Positions 17,063-25,401 of a stretch of DNA of 64,000 bases are shown here, piece after piece. The DNA is from Exiguobacterium marinum DSM 16307. Lineage in GTDB: Bacteria > Bacillota > Bacilli > Exiguobacteriales > Exiguobacteriaceae. Location of the stretch: the NCBI RefSeq assembly GCF_000620845.1, contig NZ_KK211189.1, positions 1,689,662 to 1,753,661 of the forward strand, written 5' to 3'. Below the pieces are notes generated by a model. The model was not told the DNA's origin. It saw only the letters and a program-made list of their open reading frames with translations, and made no database searches. A program made the translations under genes and the position numbers. Within the stretch, counting starts at the first letter, position 1; each line of letters begins with the position of its first letter.

Positions 17063-17608
17063 ATGTTAAACGGTCAATCACTCTTGCCGGCGATACGGGA
17101 CATGCGTGATTTAGAACGCTTTTTATCAAGTGATCTCGAATTAGGCGTGTTATTGGAAATTCATATGAGTCGATTGGAATCCATCTTTAAATTACTGGGG
17201 AGCCATCACAAAAAGGTATTCATTCATATGGATCTGATACAAGGAATGAAAGCGGATGAATTCGCGACTGAATATATATGTCAAACATATAAACCGTTTG
17301 GCATTATCTCGACGAAAGGAAACGTAATCGTGAAGGCGAAGCAAAAAGGTGTCGTGACCGTACAACGCTTGTTTTTAATTGATTCACTCTCACTTGAAAA
17401 GAGTATTCGTCATATTGAACGTTCAAAACCGGACTATATCGAAGTATTACCTGGAATTGTGCCGAAATATATACAGCGTGTTCATGAAAGGACAGGCATT
17501 CCGGTATTCGCAGGCGGCCTAATCGAGACAGCGGAAGAAGTTCAAGCAGCTCTTGATGCGGGAGCGAGTGTTGTTACGACCTCAAATCGAAAACTATGGT
17601 CCGACTAA
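17063..17608 (+). CDS. glpP: GlpP glycerol-responsive antiterminator
   Basis: 181 residues, the size of B. subtilis GlpP. GlpP binds glp mRNA leaders together with glycerol-3-phosphate and prevents termination. The TIM-barrel-like fold shows KVFIHMDLIQGMKADEFA, GIISTKGNVIVKAKQKG, QRLFLIDSLSLEKS, DYIEVLPGIVPK and the C-terminal phosphate site PVFAGGLIETAEEVQAALDAG. The usual glpFKD neighbours are absent; a short-chain dehydrogenase follows after 36 bases. The regulated leaders must lie elsewhere. Confidence 0.93.
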   Translation: MLNGQSLLPAIRDMRDLERFLSSDLELGVLLEIHMSRLESIFKLLGSHHKKVFIHMDLIQGMKADEFATEYICQTYKPFGIISTKGNVIVKAKQKGVVTVQRLFLIDSLSLEKSIRHIERSKPDYIEVLPGIVPKYIQRVHERTGIPVFAGGLIETAEEVQAALDAGASVVTTSNRKLWSD

Positions 17609-17644
17609 TCAGGATTTGGGTATACAGTCCTTTAGGAGGGATGA

Positions 17645-18352
17645 ATGATGAAAGACGTGATGATTGTAACAGGTGTTAGTCAAGGTATTGGTTATGCGAT
17701 TGCTCAAACTTTCGTAAATCAGTATGAAGTGATTGGGCTAGACATTGGAGAAGACCCAAACGTTGAAGGTATACATTTTTATCAGGTTGACCTCGGTGAC
17801 AAGTCTGAACTCAAGCGTGTCTTCGAAGAGATTTATAACCAATTTGGTCGAGCCCATGTCTTGATTAATAATGGAGGCATCGCTTCACTGATCAAGCCGA
17901 TTGATGAACTCGAGGTTGACACGTTTAAACGAGTCATCGATGTCAATTTAGTCGGGACATTTAGTTGTTCAAAATACTTTTTAGAACTGAATAAAGATGA
18001 GTCGTACGGAAGAATCGTCAATATGGCTTCAACAAGAGCATCGCAAAACGAACCTCACTGGGATGCATATGGGGCTTCAAAAGGTGGAATCGTCAGTCTA
18101 ACGTACTCGCTAGCCATCTCATTGAGCGACCGACCGATTACAGTAAATGCGATCAGCCCGGGGTGGATTCACACGTCTGATGAGTCGTTACGTGAGATCG
18201 ATCATGAACAACATCCATCAGGTCGTGTCGGTGAACCGGAAGATATCGTCCGTGCGGTGCGCTATTTGATTGACCGACAAAATGATTTTGTGAATGGACA
18301 AAACCTCATTGTTGATGGTGGTATGACGAAGAAGATGATATATGAAGAGTGA
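17645..18352 (+). CDS. Short-chain dehydrogenase/reductase
   Basis: 235 residues, classical SDR length. The cofactor site reads TGVSQGIGYAIA. Asp in VIGLDIGED ends strand 2 and suggests NAD(H) preference. The usual NNAG is NNGG, and the active site has Ser in NMASTR and YGASK. The C terminus (NGQNLIVDGGMTKK) is standard. The start has AGGAGGG six bases ahead. Placement after glpP hints at polyol or glycerol metabolism, which is only inference. Confidence 0.9.
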   Translation: MMKDVMIVTGVSQGIGYAIAQTFVNQYEVIGLDIGEDPNVEGIHFYQVDLGDKSELKRVFEEIYNQFGRAHVLINNGGIASLIKPIDELEVDTFKRVIDVNLVGTFSCSKYFLELNKDESYGRIVNMASTRASQNEPHWDAYGASKGGIVSLTYSLAISLSDRPITVNAISPGWIHTSDESLREIDHEQHPSGRVGEPEDIVRAVRYLIDRQNDFVNGQNLIVDGGMTKKMIYEE

Positions 18353-18453
18353 TGAGACTTTTCACCTAATACCACTTTGTTTTTTAGGTTAATTATGCCT
18401 AATTTCGGGTAATAGATATTGGAGCTTTTATCCGAAAGAAGGGGGTACATGAT

Positions 18454-19302
18454 ATGAACCCGCTCATAGAAGAGGCCATTCGCTTTTCGTCTATACGTCA
18501 CGGAGGACAGGATTGTAATGGTTCATCCATTCCATATTTGTCTCATCCCTTTTCGGTTGCTTTGCTACTCGAAACAGATCAACAACCACCGGCTGTCGTT
18601 GTAGCAGGTCTACTCCATGATGTGATAGAGAAGACCAATACGGAACCGCACGAAATTTTATCAAAGTTTGGTCCTGATGTACTTCGCCTCGTTCTTGCGG
18701 TCTCAGAGGGAATTCGAGACTTGACCTGGGAACAACGAAAGCAAATGACCCTTCAACGCCTGTCAACGCTTCAATTCGATGAAGTTGCTCTGTTCGTGGC
18801 GGACAAGCTACATAATCTCCGTTCCATTCGCTATGATTTAGAAATGGAAGGGATGAAGGTGTGGCAACGCTTCGAACGTCCGATGAGAGACCAATCTTGG
18901 TATTATCATGAGTTGTTGTTAGCGCTTGAACCATTTCGGAGCTCGACGGATTTGATTGGTTTATATGAACAAGAACTTCATTTGTTATTTTATGGTGAGA
19001 AGAATGCGAAGGATCGAAAAGTAAGACAATTACTCGAATCGATTGTCATTAATTTCGATGAGGACATCTGGATCCAGGAAGCGGCACCGCTTTGCCAGAC
19101 CGCGTATGAATTAAGAGAAATCGTTGGACGTGAGACATGTGGTGAAGAAGAAGTTGCACGTTTCAGACAGCAACTGTACCAATCCGGTTGGCCGGAACTT
19201 TCGTCACCATCAACGCTTGCTGGCTTGAAGGAACTCAGTTATCGCACTGCACTTGATGTGAAGGATTTAGTCATTCTCATGCGTCACTCGATTGTCAACT
19301 AG
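18454..19302 (+). CDS. HD-domain phosphohydrolase, RelA/SpoT hydrolase-like
   Basis: 282 residues. The first 150 match the (p)ppGpp hydrolase-like HD fold: FSSIRHGGQDCNGSSIPYLSHP, the HD pair in AGLLHDVIEKT, and ALFVADKLHNLRSI with the last metal ligand. There is no synthetase, TGS or ACT domain, so it resembles a small alarmone hydrolase rather than Rel. The remaining 130 residues are helical and unrecognised. It is monocistronic, and its end carries the promoter of the following manganese riboswitch. Confidence 0.82.
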   Translation: MNPLIEEAIRFSSIRHGGQDCNGSSIPYLSHPFSVALLLETDQQPPAVVVAGLLHDVIEKTNTEPHEILSKFGPDVLRLVLAVSEGIRDLTWEQRKQMTLQRLSTLQFDEVALFVADKLHNLRSIRYDLEMEGMKVWQRFERPMRDQSWYYHELLLALEPFRSSTDLIGLYEQELHLLFYGEKNAKDRKVRQLLESIVINFDEDIWIQEAAPLCQTAYELREIVGRETCGEEEVARFRQQLYQSGWPELSSPSTLAGLKELSYRTALDVKDLVILMRHSIVN

Positions 19303-19320
19303 ATTTGTTCATGCTATAGT
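19292..19320 (+). promoter_or_regulatory. SigA-type promoter of the manganese riboswitch gene
   Basis: TTGTCA, 17-base spacer, TATAGT. The -35 overlaps the stop region of the HD gene. Confidence 0.75.
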
Positions 19321-19331
19321 CAAATGGAAGA

Positions 19332-19418
19332 TAAAAAGGGGAGTAGCGACCACATATGTGGTCGATGGGTCGTCATTACAGTGCGTCTGCACTCGGTCCA
19401 TCGAGCTTTTACAAGTAC
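19332..19418 (+). promoter_or_regulatory. yybP-ykoY manganese riboswitch
   Basis: The conserved AAAAGGGGAGTAGC start, the CGTCATTACAGTG centre and the TGCACTCGGTCCATCGAGCTT 3' part follow the yybP-ykoY class in order. Mn2+ binding in this class favours expression. Here the terminator hairpin that follows would be prevented when Mn2+ is high, turning on the exchanger gene. Confidence 0.9.
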
Positions 19419-19420
19419 GC

Positions 19421-19468
19421 AAGACCTTTTTATGGGCGTTTTTGTCGTCCATAAAAAGGTCTTTTTTG
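19421..19468 (+). terminator. Riboswitch expression-platform terminator
   Basis: A 14-bp perfect stem (AGACCTTTTTATGG / CCATAAAAAGGTCT) followed by six T, 22 bases before the exchanger start. Confidence 0.87.
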
Positions 19469-19489
19469 TTTATCCAAGGAGGAGAAAAA

Positions 19490-20479
19490 ATGGTATTTGT
19501 TTATTTTTTATTAGCTGCGGCTATTACGGTCTTTGCCGCGATTAAATTATCCACTTACGCCGATGTCATGACAGAGAAGTCGAAAATGGGTGGGATGCTC
19601 ATCGGAACCGTCCTATTGGCAGGGGCGACGTCGTTACCTGAAGTGACGACGAGTATTTCGGCCGTCATGATTAATAACCCCGATATCGCGATTGGGAATA
19701 TGCTCGGGTCCAACTTATTCAATATTTTCATCTTGGCGATGTTCGACTTATATTTCCGTCAAAAACAACTGTTTAACTATGCGAGCCGGGACCATTTATA
19801 TACGGCGGGGCTCGGCTTATTATTGACCTTCACGACATTGGTTGCTTTGATCGTCCGTGTTGATATGACGTTCATGGGAATCGGAATCGACGCGCTCTTG
19901 ATTGCCATTCTCTATGCGATTGGAATTTACTATATCGGTAAGCAGCCGAAAGATCCGGTCGCTGAACAAGAAGTGGAGGAAGAAGTTGTCGTCAGTAAAT
20001 ATGAAGACATCACGTTAAAACGGGCAGTCGTTGGTTTTCTGATTGCTGCTATCATGATTATGGCAGCAGGTACAGCCCTATCGATTACAGGAGATCAGAT
20101 TGCCGTCGTCACGGGACTCGGTTCAAGTTTTGTCGGAAGCTTTTTAATCGCCGCATCAACATCGTTACCAGAAGCAGTCGCTGTCTTCATGGCACTTAAA
20201 CTTCGAAACGTAAACTTAGCGTTCGGTTCGATTCTCGGTAGCAATATTTTTAACATGCTCATCATCGCTATGTCAGATGTATTCTATCGCAACGGTTCGA
20301 TTTTGGCAGATGTCTCGACGTCTCATCTCGTCTCTGCGGTCGGAATCACGATTCTGTCCATCCTTGTTATGTATAGTGTGCTCCGTCAAAATGTCACGTC
20401 GAAAGTTCGGTATGCGATACCTTCACTACTCGTCTTAGTCGTTTATTTTGTTTCTTCCTATTTGATTTTCATCGGATGA
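19490..20479 (+). CDS. CaCA-family cation exchanger under Mn2+ riboswitch control
   Basis: 329 residues from the ATG at 19490 behind AAGGAGGAG; the open frame upstream runs through the riboswitch and is not coding. It has ten or eleven membrane segments and the two alpha repeats of Ca2+/cation exchangers: GTVLLAGATSLPEVTTSISA and FLIAASTSLPEAVAVFMAL, each followed by GNMLGSNLFN or GSILGSNIFN. An acidic loop lies between the halves. The family usually swaps Ca2+ for Na+ or H+. Control by a manganese riboswitch suggests Mn2+ export here. Confidence 0.92.
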   Translation: MVFVYFLLAAAITVFAAIKLSTYADVMTEKSKMGGMLIGTVLLAGATSLPEVTTSISAVMINNPDIAIGNMLGSNLFNIFILAMFDLYFRQKQLFNYASRDHLYTAGLGLLLTFTTLVALIVRVDMTFMGIGIDALLIAILYAIGIYYIGKQPKDPVAEQEVEEEVVVSKYEDITLKRAVVGFLIAAIMIMAAGTALSITGDQIAVVTGLGSSFVGSFLIAASTSLPEAVAVFMALKLRNVNLAFGSILGSNIFNMLIIAMSDVFYRNGSILADVSTSHLVSAVGITILSILVMYSVLRQNVTSKVRYAIPSLLVLVVYFVSSYLIFIG

Positions 20480-20485
20480 TTTTGT

Positions 20486-20512
20486 AGCATCAGCCTCGTG
20501 CTGATGCTTTTT
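20486..20512 (+). terminator. Terminator after the exchanger gene
   Basis: AGCATCAGC / GCTGATGCT, 9-bp stem with CTCGT-type loop, then TTTTTC. Confidence 0.87.
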
Positions 20513-20569
20513 CTGTTGGCATGCGAATCCGTTCCTTCGGGTATAAGGGAAGGGAGAGGAGGGGTGGCG

Positions 20570-21631
20570 ATGCAAATGCATAAAGTAGAAGCACGTCAAG
20601 CGTATACGATTTTAATTCCTGCCTATAACCCTGATGGTGCACTCGTCACACTCGTTGAGAAGTTGAGAGCAAATGGATTTTTATCGATTATCGTCGTCGA
20701 TGACGGTAGCGGTGCTTCAGCACAATCGACCTTTGATGCAGTGACACCTTTAGTTGATCAAGTATTGACCCATGATCAGAATCAAGGGAAAGGGGCTGCT
20801 TTGAAGACAGGATTACAATATATTGTAAATAAGTATCCTGATCATTTAGGGGTCATCACAGTCGATGCCGATGGACAGCACCTGCCTGAAGATGTTGTCA
20901 ACGTATATGAGGAAGGTGTGAATAAGCCACACCATCTCATCATGGGATGTCGTGATTTTAGTGGGGAGGAGATTCCGTTTCGAAGTCGATTTGGGAATCA
21001 GGCGACACGGCTCGTTATGTTGATTGGGAGCGGATTAAAACTGAAAGATACACAGACCGGGTTACGCGCCATCCCGATGCGATACGCGAGACAATTATTG
21101 GACATTCCGGGAAGTCGATACGAGTTTGAGATGAATATGCTCACGTTCACAAAACGGCTACAGGTGCCCATTCAACAAACGACCATTCAGACGGTTTACG
21201 AGAACGAAAATGATTCATCTCATTTCAGACCGGTACTCGACTCGATTTTGATTTACCGGATGTTCTTGATGTATTCGATATCGTCAGTCGCTTCGTTCCT
21301 TGTCGATGTTGGAGTATATGCAGTCTTCATCTATTTATTATCCCCGTACTTCGATACAGCCCATGTCATCGTTGCAACGGTACTCGCACGAGTCATTTCC
21401 TCTCTATTCAATTATTTTGTCAATCGAAAAGTAGTCTTCCATTCGAAGGCACGTCGATCACTTTCCAAGTATTTTGGACTCGTCGTTCTCCAAATGGCGA
21501 TCTCGGCACTATTGGTTTATCTTCTGTTTCTCCTATTTAGACAAGGAGAAGTCGTCTTGAAAATTATCGTGGATAGCTTTCTCTTTTTCATCAGTTATTA
21601 TGTTCAAAAACGATGGATTTTTAAAAAATAA
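20570..21631 (+). CDS. GT2 glycosyltransferase fused to a GtrA-like membrane domain
   Basis: 353 residues from the ATG at 20570, preceded by GAGAGGAGGGG. The first 210 residues form a dolichol-phosphate-sugar-synthase-like GT2 domain: ILIPAYNPDG, IIVVDDGSG, a DxD-like site in ITVDADGQH, and DTQTGLRAIP. The rest is a four-helix GtrA domain with FLVDVGVYAVFIYLL and a NYFVNRKVVFH signature. Such fusions load and flip polyprenyl-phosphate sugars for cell-wall or teichoic acid glycosylation. No acceptor genes are nearby. Confidence 0.92.
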   Translation: MQMHKVEARQAYTILIPAYNPDGALVTLVEKLRANGFLSIIVVDDGSGASAQSTFDAVTPLVDQVLTHDQNQGKGAALKTGLQYIVNKYPDHLGVITVDADGQHLPEDVVNVYEEGVNKPHHLIMGCRDFSGEEIPFRSRFGNQATRLVMLIGSGLKLKDTQTGLRAIPMRYARQLLDIPGSRYEFEMNMLTFTKRLQVPIQQTTIQTVYENENDSSHFRPVLDSILIYRMFLMYSISSVASFLVDVGVYAVFIYLLSPYFDTAHVIVATVLARVISSLFNYFVNRKVVFHSKARRSLSKYFGLVVLQMAISALLVYLLFLLFRQGEVVLKIIVDSFLFFISYYVQKRWIFKK

Positions 21632-21655
21632 CCGGTCATGATTTCATGACCGGTT
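21630..21655. terminator. Bidirectional terminator between convergent genes
   Basis: A perfect 12-bp inverted repeat AACCGGTCATGA / TCATGACCGGTT separated by two bases, with T runs on the minus side. Confidence 0.8.
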
Positions 21656-22221
21656 TAATATGCGAGCGTTCCCGTTTTGACGGACGTATAGCGATGTAAC
21701 TCTTTCGGATTCGTAATACTTGTCTTGTGCATCATATCACGCATGAGTAGGGCGCATACGCGAGCATCTTCCGCGGCATCATGGTGAAGAAATGGTACAT
21801 TCAAATACTCGGCCATCGTGTTCAACTTATGGTTTGGTAACCCGGGATATAGTTTGCGTGACAGTTTGACGGTGCAGCCGTACTCGATTGTAGGGAAATC
21901 GAATAAATCATATTTCACAATCGCCTTTCTCAAGGCACCCATATCAAATGAGGCGTTATGTGCGATGACGAGGTCCACTTCCCGTAAAATCGGGTAAAGA
22001 GAGGAAAGTACTTCTGGTAATGCCGGCGCATCCCAAACGTCACTCGGACGAATACCATGAACGCGGACGTTGCGCATATCGAATTCTTCTTCCGGGTTGA
22101 CGAGTCGTTGATCGGTTTCGACGACTTCTCCATTCTCAAGAATGCTCCATCCGACAGAACAGATGCTGCGACTGTCGCGGTTCGCGGTTTCGACATCAAG
22201 AGCGAAAATTGAATATTGCAT
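21655..22221 (-). CDS. DEDDh 3'-5' exonuclease (DnaQ-like)
   Basis: 188 residues. The four acidic residues and histidine of the DEDDh exonucleases are in place: Asp9 and Glu11 in FALDVETAN, the Asp in AHNASFDMGAL, and the C-terminal His-Asp of HHDAAEDARV. It resembles stand-alone DnaQ/DinG-exonuclease-like proteins that trim DNA ends. It is not the PolC proofreading domain. Single gene. Confidence 0.9.
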   Translation of the reverse strand: MQYSIFALDVETANRDSRSICSVGWSILENGEVVETDQRLVNPEEEFDMRNVRVHGIRPSDVWDAPALPEVLSSLYPILREVDLVIAHNASFDMGALRKAIVKYDLFDFPTIEYGCTVKLSRKLYPGLPNHKLNTMAEYLNVPFLHHDAAEDARVCALLMRDMMHKTSITNPKELHRYTSVKTGTLAY

Positions 22222-22251
22222 GGTCCACCTTCTTTCTAAGCAATAAAAAAA

Positions 22252-22270
22252 GTCTAACAGAAAGTTAGAC
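22252..22270 (-). terminator. Terminator of the cysteine-rich protein gene
   Basis: On the minus strand GTCTAAC-N5-GTTAGAC is followed by seven T. Confidence 0.8.
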
Positions 22271-22281
22271 GAATGTCGTGT

Positions 22282-22614
22282 TTAGGCAGCGACGAGTGTA
22301 CGGCAAGCTTCCGAACAACGCTCACACGCTTTCGCACAAGCCTGACAATGGTCATGCAGATGGCGGCCACATTCGACGGCACATGTGTCGCATATTTGGG
22401 CACATAGAGAGAGAATTGGTTTAGAAAATGCGGAGTCTGATTCTAAGGCGTTTAAAGCTAGCGTACAAATGTCAGAACATTCCCTAGTTAGTCGGATGCA
22501 TTCGGTGAACATGTGTAAATCCTCTTCTTGTAAACTTTTTGAGAAACAGTGGTTGCAAGCCCGTAAGCATTCAATCACGCTCGTCAATGTTTCTTCTACA
22601 GATGTGCGTTCCAT
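22282..22614 (-). CDS. Cysteine-rich four-helix bundle copper-binding protein (Csp/YhjQ-like)
   Basis: 110 residues from the ATG at 22614, behind AAGGGGGA. It contains fifteen cysteines spaced along helices (CLRACNHC, CSDIC, CAQICDTCAVEC, CQACAKACERCSEAC) plus His residues near the C terminus. This is the pattern of copper storage proteins of the DUF326/YhjQ family, whose thiols fill a four-helix bundle and hold many Cu(I). There is no export signal, so it would be cytosolic. No CopY/CsoR or CopA genes are close by. Confidence 0.88.
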   Translation of the reverse strand: MERTSVEETLTSVIECLRACNHCFSKSLQEEDLHMFTECIRLTRECSDICTLALNALESDSAFSKPILSLCAQICDTCAVECGRHLHDHCQACAKACERCSEACRTLVAA

Positions 22615-22694
22615 CGGAAGTCCCCCTTGTATGAAAAGTCTATCTACCATTACCCGTTCACTAAGTGGTTGAATCGCACCAGGTCAATAAAAAA

Positions 22695-22718
22695 GTCACA
22701 CCTCATCCGAGATGTGAC
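22695..22718 (-). terminator. Terminator of the tRNA-Ala gene
   Basis: GTCACATCTC / GAGGTGTGAC on the minus strand, one mismatch, then six T. Confidence 0.8.
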
Positions 22719-22725
22719 AAATTAA

Positions 22726-22798
22726 TGGAGCATAGGGGGCTCGAACCCCTGACCTCTACGCTGCCAGCGTAGCGCTCTCCCAGCTGAGCTAATGCCCC
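22726..22798 (-). tRNA. tRNA-Ala (anticodon GGC)
   Basis: Minus-strand sequence starts GGGGCATTAGCTCAGCTGGG and folds as a full cloverleaf. The anticodon stem is CTACG/CGTAG around the loop CTGGCAG, the T arm is AGGGGTTCGAGCCCCCT, and the discriminator base is A. The CCA end is not encoded. It stands alone. Confidence 0.96.
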
Positions 22799-22921
22799 GT
22801 TTGAAATCATTATATCATCCTAGTATTCGCTATGGCAATTCTCTTTTTCATTTTAGGTTTATAAAATTAAAAGCCTGGGAATTTCATGTTAGACGTTATA
22901 TTAAGAAAGCAGGTGTGCTCT

Positions 22922-23785
22922 ATGGAAATGATTCTTTTGGCACTCTTACCGGCACTCATGTGGGGAAGTATTCCGCTCATCGTGTCGAAGGTGGGAGGCA
23001 AACCGATTCAGCAATTGATCGGAACGACCATCGGGGCGATGATCATGGCGGCAATGATTGCCCTCGTCTTCCGACCGGAGTTCACGACACTCGCCATCGT
23101 GACCGGATTTATCTCAGGGGCGTTTTGGGCGCTCGGTCAATACTTACAGTTTCAATCATTCCAAATCTTAAGTGTCTCGAAGGCGATGCCGATCAGTACG
23201 GGCATGCAGCTCGTCGGGACGTCTCTCTTTGGAGTCATCGTTCTCGGAGACTGGCAGACGACGACGGAGCTATGGTTAGGGTTCTCGGCGCTCGTCTTGA
23301 TCATCATCGGGGCGACGATGACTTCGTATCAACAGAAAAAAGACAAAGATAGTGCCGGCGCCTTGAAAAAGGGACTACTCGTCCTATTCGTTTCGAGTAT
23401 CGGTTACGTCACGTATGCCGTCTTGACGAACTACTTTGAAGTAGAAGGGATCACCGCAATCCTCCCGCAGTCGGTCGGGATGTTCATCGCAGCCCTTCTC
23501 TTTAGTCTTCGTGAGAAAGACGTCAAGAAACTAGATCCGCGTATGTTCAAAAACATCTTGGCGGGGCTTGCCTGGGGGATCGGGAACTTTGGACTTTTCG
23601 TCTCGAGCGGAGAAGTCGGGATTGCGACCTCGTTCGCCTTGTCCCAATTGAACGTCGTTGTGGCGACACTCGGTGGTATCTACCTCTTGAAAGAAGAGAA
23701 GACGACAAAAGAACGTGTCTTTGTCTTTATGGGAATTGGTTTGATTGTCGTTGCCGGATTTATGCTTGGGATTGCCAAGAGTTAA
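22922..23785 (+). CDS. glcU: GRP-type sugar permease (GlcU/RbsU-like)
   Basis: 287 residues in ten membrane segments, the glucose/ribose porter family fold: LLALLPALMWGSIPLIVSKVGG, the EamA-like internal duplication, FWALGQYLQFQSF, SVSKAMPISTGMQLVGTSLFGV and LAGLAWGIGNFGLFVS. B. subtilis GlcU moves glucose by proton symport and is paired with glucose dehydrogenase. No gdh is seen here, so glucose versus ribose stays open. The start at 22922 is preferred (AGGTG ahead) over 22886. Confidence 0.88.
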   Translation: MEMILLALLPALMWGSIPLIVSKVGGKPIQQLIGTTIGAMIMAAMIALVFRPEFTTLAIVTGFISGAFWALGQYLQFQSFQILSVSKAMPISTGMQLVGTSLFGVIVLGDWQTTTELWLGFSALVLIIIGATMTSYQQKKDKDSAGALKKGLLVLFVSSIGYVTYAVLTNYFEVEGITAILPQSVGMFIAALLFSLREKDVKKLDPRMFKNILAGLAWGIGNFGLFVSSGEVGIATSFALSQLNVVVATLGGIYLLKEEKTTKERVFVFMGIGLIVVAGFMLGIAKS

Positions 23786-23807
23786 TTTTCAATTATGGAC
23801 TGAAAAG

Positions 23808-23852
23808 AACCTTGAATGCGCACTCGTGCTAGAGTGCCATTCAGGGTTTTTG
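23808..23852 (+). terminator. Terminator after the sugar permease gene
   Basis: AACCTTGAATGCGCACTC pairs with GAGTGCCATTCAGGGTT with a bulge, followed by TTTTGTTTT. Confidence 0.8.
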
Positions 23853-23995
23853 TTTTGAGTAAATTTTAATCGTTGAAAGGAGAGCAGGAGAAGATGTAAT
23901 CGATAGGGAAGTAATCCCATGTTGCGTTCGTTATATTGGACGTGCAACGCATTCGTGATTGATCAGAAATTTGTAGAATAAAGGGGAAACGAATC

Positions 23996-24418
23996 ATGGA
24001 ATCAATTGTAGTGACGATATCAGCTCTCGTCGATGCACCAATCGACACAGTATGGAAACTCTGGACAGACCCTGACCATATCAAACAGTGGAATCATGCG
24101 TCTGACGATTGGCATACGATCGAAGCGGAGAACGACTTACGGGTCGGCGGGAAGTTTCGTAGTCGGATGGAAGCAAAAGATCAGAGCATGGGCTTTGATT
24201 TTGAAGGAGTATATGAAGAAGTTGAAGTAAATGAGCTCATTCAGTATCGCCTTGAGGATGAACGGAGAGTCAGAATTTCATTTGCTTCAGAAGGGGATCA
24301 GACGAAGATGGTCGAGGTGTTTGATGCGGAATCGATGAATCCGGTTGAAATGCAACGACAAGGCTGGCAGGCGATTCTCGACAATTTCACTCGATATGCG
24401 AATGGGAAGAGTGTATAA
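23996..24418 (+). CDS. SRPBCC (AHSA1-like) domain protein
   Basis: 140 residues, one START/Bet v1-type fold of the AHSA1 group: an opening strand ending in APIDTVWKLWTDPDHIKQWN, then WHTIEAENDLRVGGKFRSRMEAKD, and the C-terminal helix with GWQAILDNFTRYA. Such proteins bind hydrophobic ligands or stress partners, but few have a known role. It is alone, with a ribosome site AAAGGGGAA. The region 23866-23990 upstream has no gene. Confidence 0.88.
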   Translation: MESIVVTISALVDAPIDTVWKLWTDPDHIKQWNHASDDWHTIEAENDLRVGGKFRSRMEAKDQSMGFDFEGVYEEVEVNELIQYRLEDERRVRISFASEGDQTKMVEVFDAESMNPVEMQRQGWQAILDNFTRYANGKSV

Positions 24419-24540
24419 AAGATAAACGGAGGCTTTGAACAGCAGGTCGCTTTTCAATTAAAGTGGACGCTGCTGTTTGTCATGTTAGGCTAAATGATTG
24501 TCTTAGTGCGAGACGAAAATGAGTTAAAGGTGCTGGCTAT

Positions 24541-25401
24541 ATGTATGACTACACGTTACTAGAGAGATTTCTATTTCGATTTCCTTCCTTCAATCATCAG
24601 AAAATGAAATTAGAGTTGGATCGGAAAACGATATTGATTACTGGAGCGAGCTCAGGAATCGGGCAGGCGTTCGCTTATTTACTAGCGGATACTACCGCGC
24701 ATCTAATTCTCGTAGCGCGGAGAGAAGCAGACATGAACGTCATAAAGTCTGAAATCGAAAAGGGGTCAGCCAAGGTGACTGTGTTCCCGGCAGATCTTCG
24801 AAATGAAGAGGAACGGAAAGGATTGCTGGCGTATCTCCATCAACTACCGGACGGATTGGATATTGTCGTCAGCAATGCAGGAATCTCCATCAATCGCCCC
24901 ATCACCGAGTCGCTCGATCGGTACCATGACTTCACACGGACGATGGCAATCAATTATTTTGCTCCGGTACAATTGATCCTATCGCTCATTCCGGTGCTCG
25001 AAAAGAAGAACGGACAGGTTGTCAATGTGTCGACCATCAATGTATTACTTCATCCTTTTCCTCACTGGGCGGCCTATCAGGCATCAAAAGCCGCGTTCGA
25101 TACGTGGTTTCGCTCTGTGGGTCCGGAACTCACAATCAAAAATATTTCCACGACGACTCTATATCTACCGCTAGTGAAAACTCCGATGATTAAACCGACG
25201 CTGGCTTATCAGCATTCGCCTGCCATGTCACCGGTACATGTGGCGGAACTGATTGGACATGCCCTGTATACGAAACGAACAGTATATAAGCCGTGGTGGT
25301 TGTTCCTCGGTCAAGTAGCGTCTCTTGTTTTCAGAAGACTGATAGACTGGATGGTCCCTACATTACTTAAGAGAAAGGAGCGTGACAGTAAGAATGGTTA
25401 A
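24541..25401 (+). CDS. Short-chain dehydrogenase with C-terminal membrane-binding tail
   Basis: 286 residues. NADP-type Rossmann motif TGASSGIGQAFA with Arg pair (VARREAD), SNAGIS, Ser in NVSTIN and YQASK of the active site. The C-terminal 40 residues (WWLFLGQVASLVFRRLIDW) are hydrophobic and basic and could sit on the membrane, as in reductases of acyl chains. It overlaps the acyl-CoA ligase gene by a few codons, which suggests they act on the same fatty or aryl substrate. Start 24541 has AAAGGTG; 24604 is an alternative. Confidence 0.85.
   Translation: MYDYTLLERFLFRFPSFNHQKMKLELDRKTILITGASSGIGQAFAYLLADTTAHLILVARREADMNVIKSEIEKGSAKVTVFPADLRNEEERKGLLAYLHQLPDGLDIVVSNAGISINRPITESLDRYHDFTRTMAINYFAPVQLILSLIPVLEKKNGQVVNVSTINVLLHPFPHWAAYQASKAAFDTWFRSVGPELTIKNISTTTLYLPLVKTPMIKPTLAYQHSPAMSPVHVAELIGHALYTKRTVYKPWWLFLGQVASLVFRRLIDWMVPTLLKRKERDSKNG

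Noticed and set aside
19292-19489. N-terminal extension of the CaCA exchanger frame
   Set aside because: It translates the riboswitch and terminator. The proper start is at 19490 behind AAGGAGGAG.
24430-24490. Possible terminator hairpin after the SRPBCC gene
   Set aside because: AACAGCAG and CTGCTGTT pair but are over 20 bases apart and the tail is TGTCAT, not a T run.
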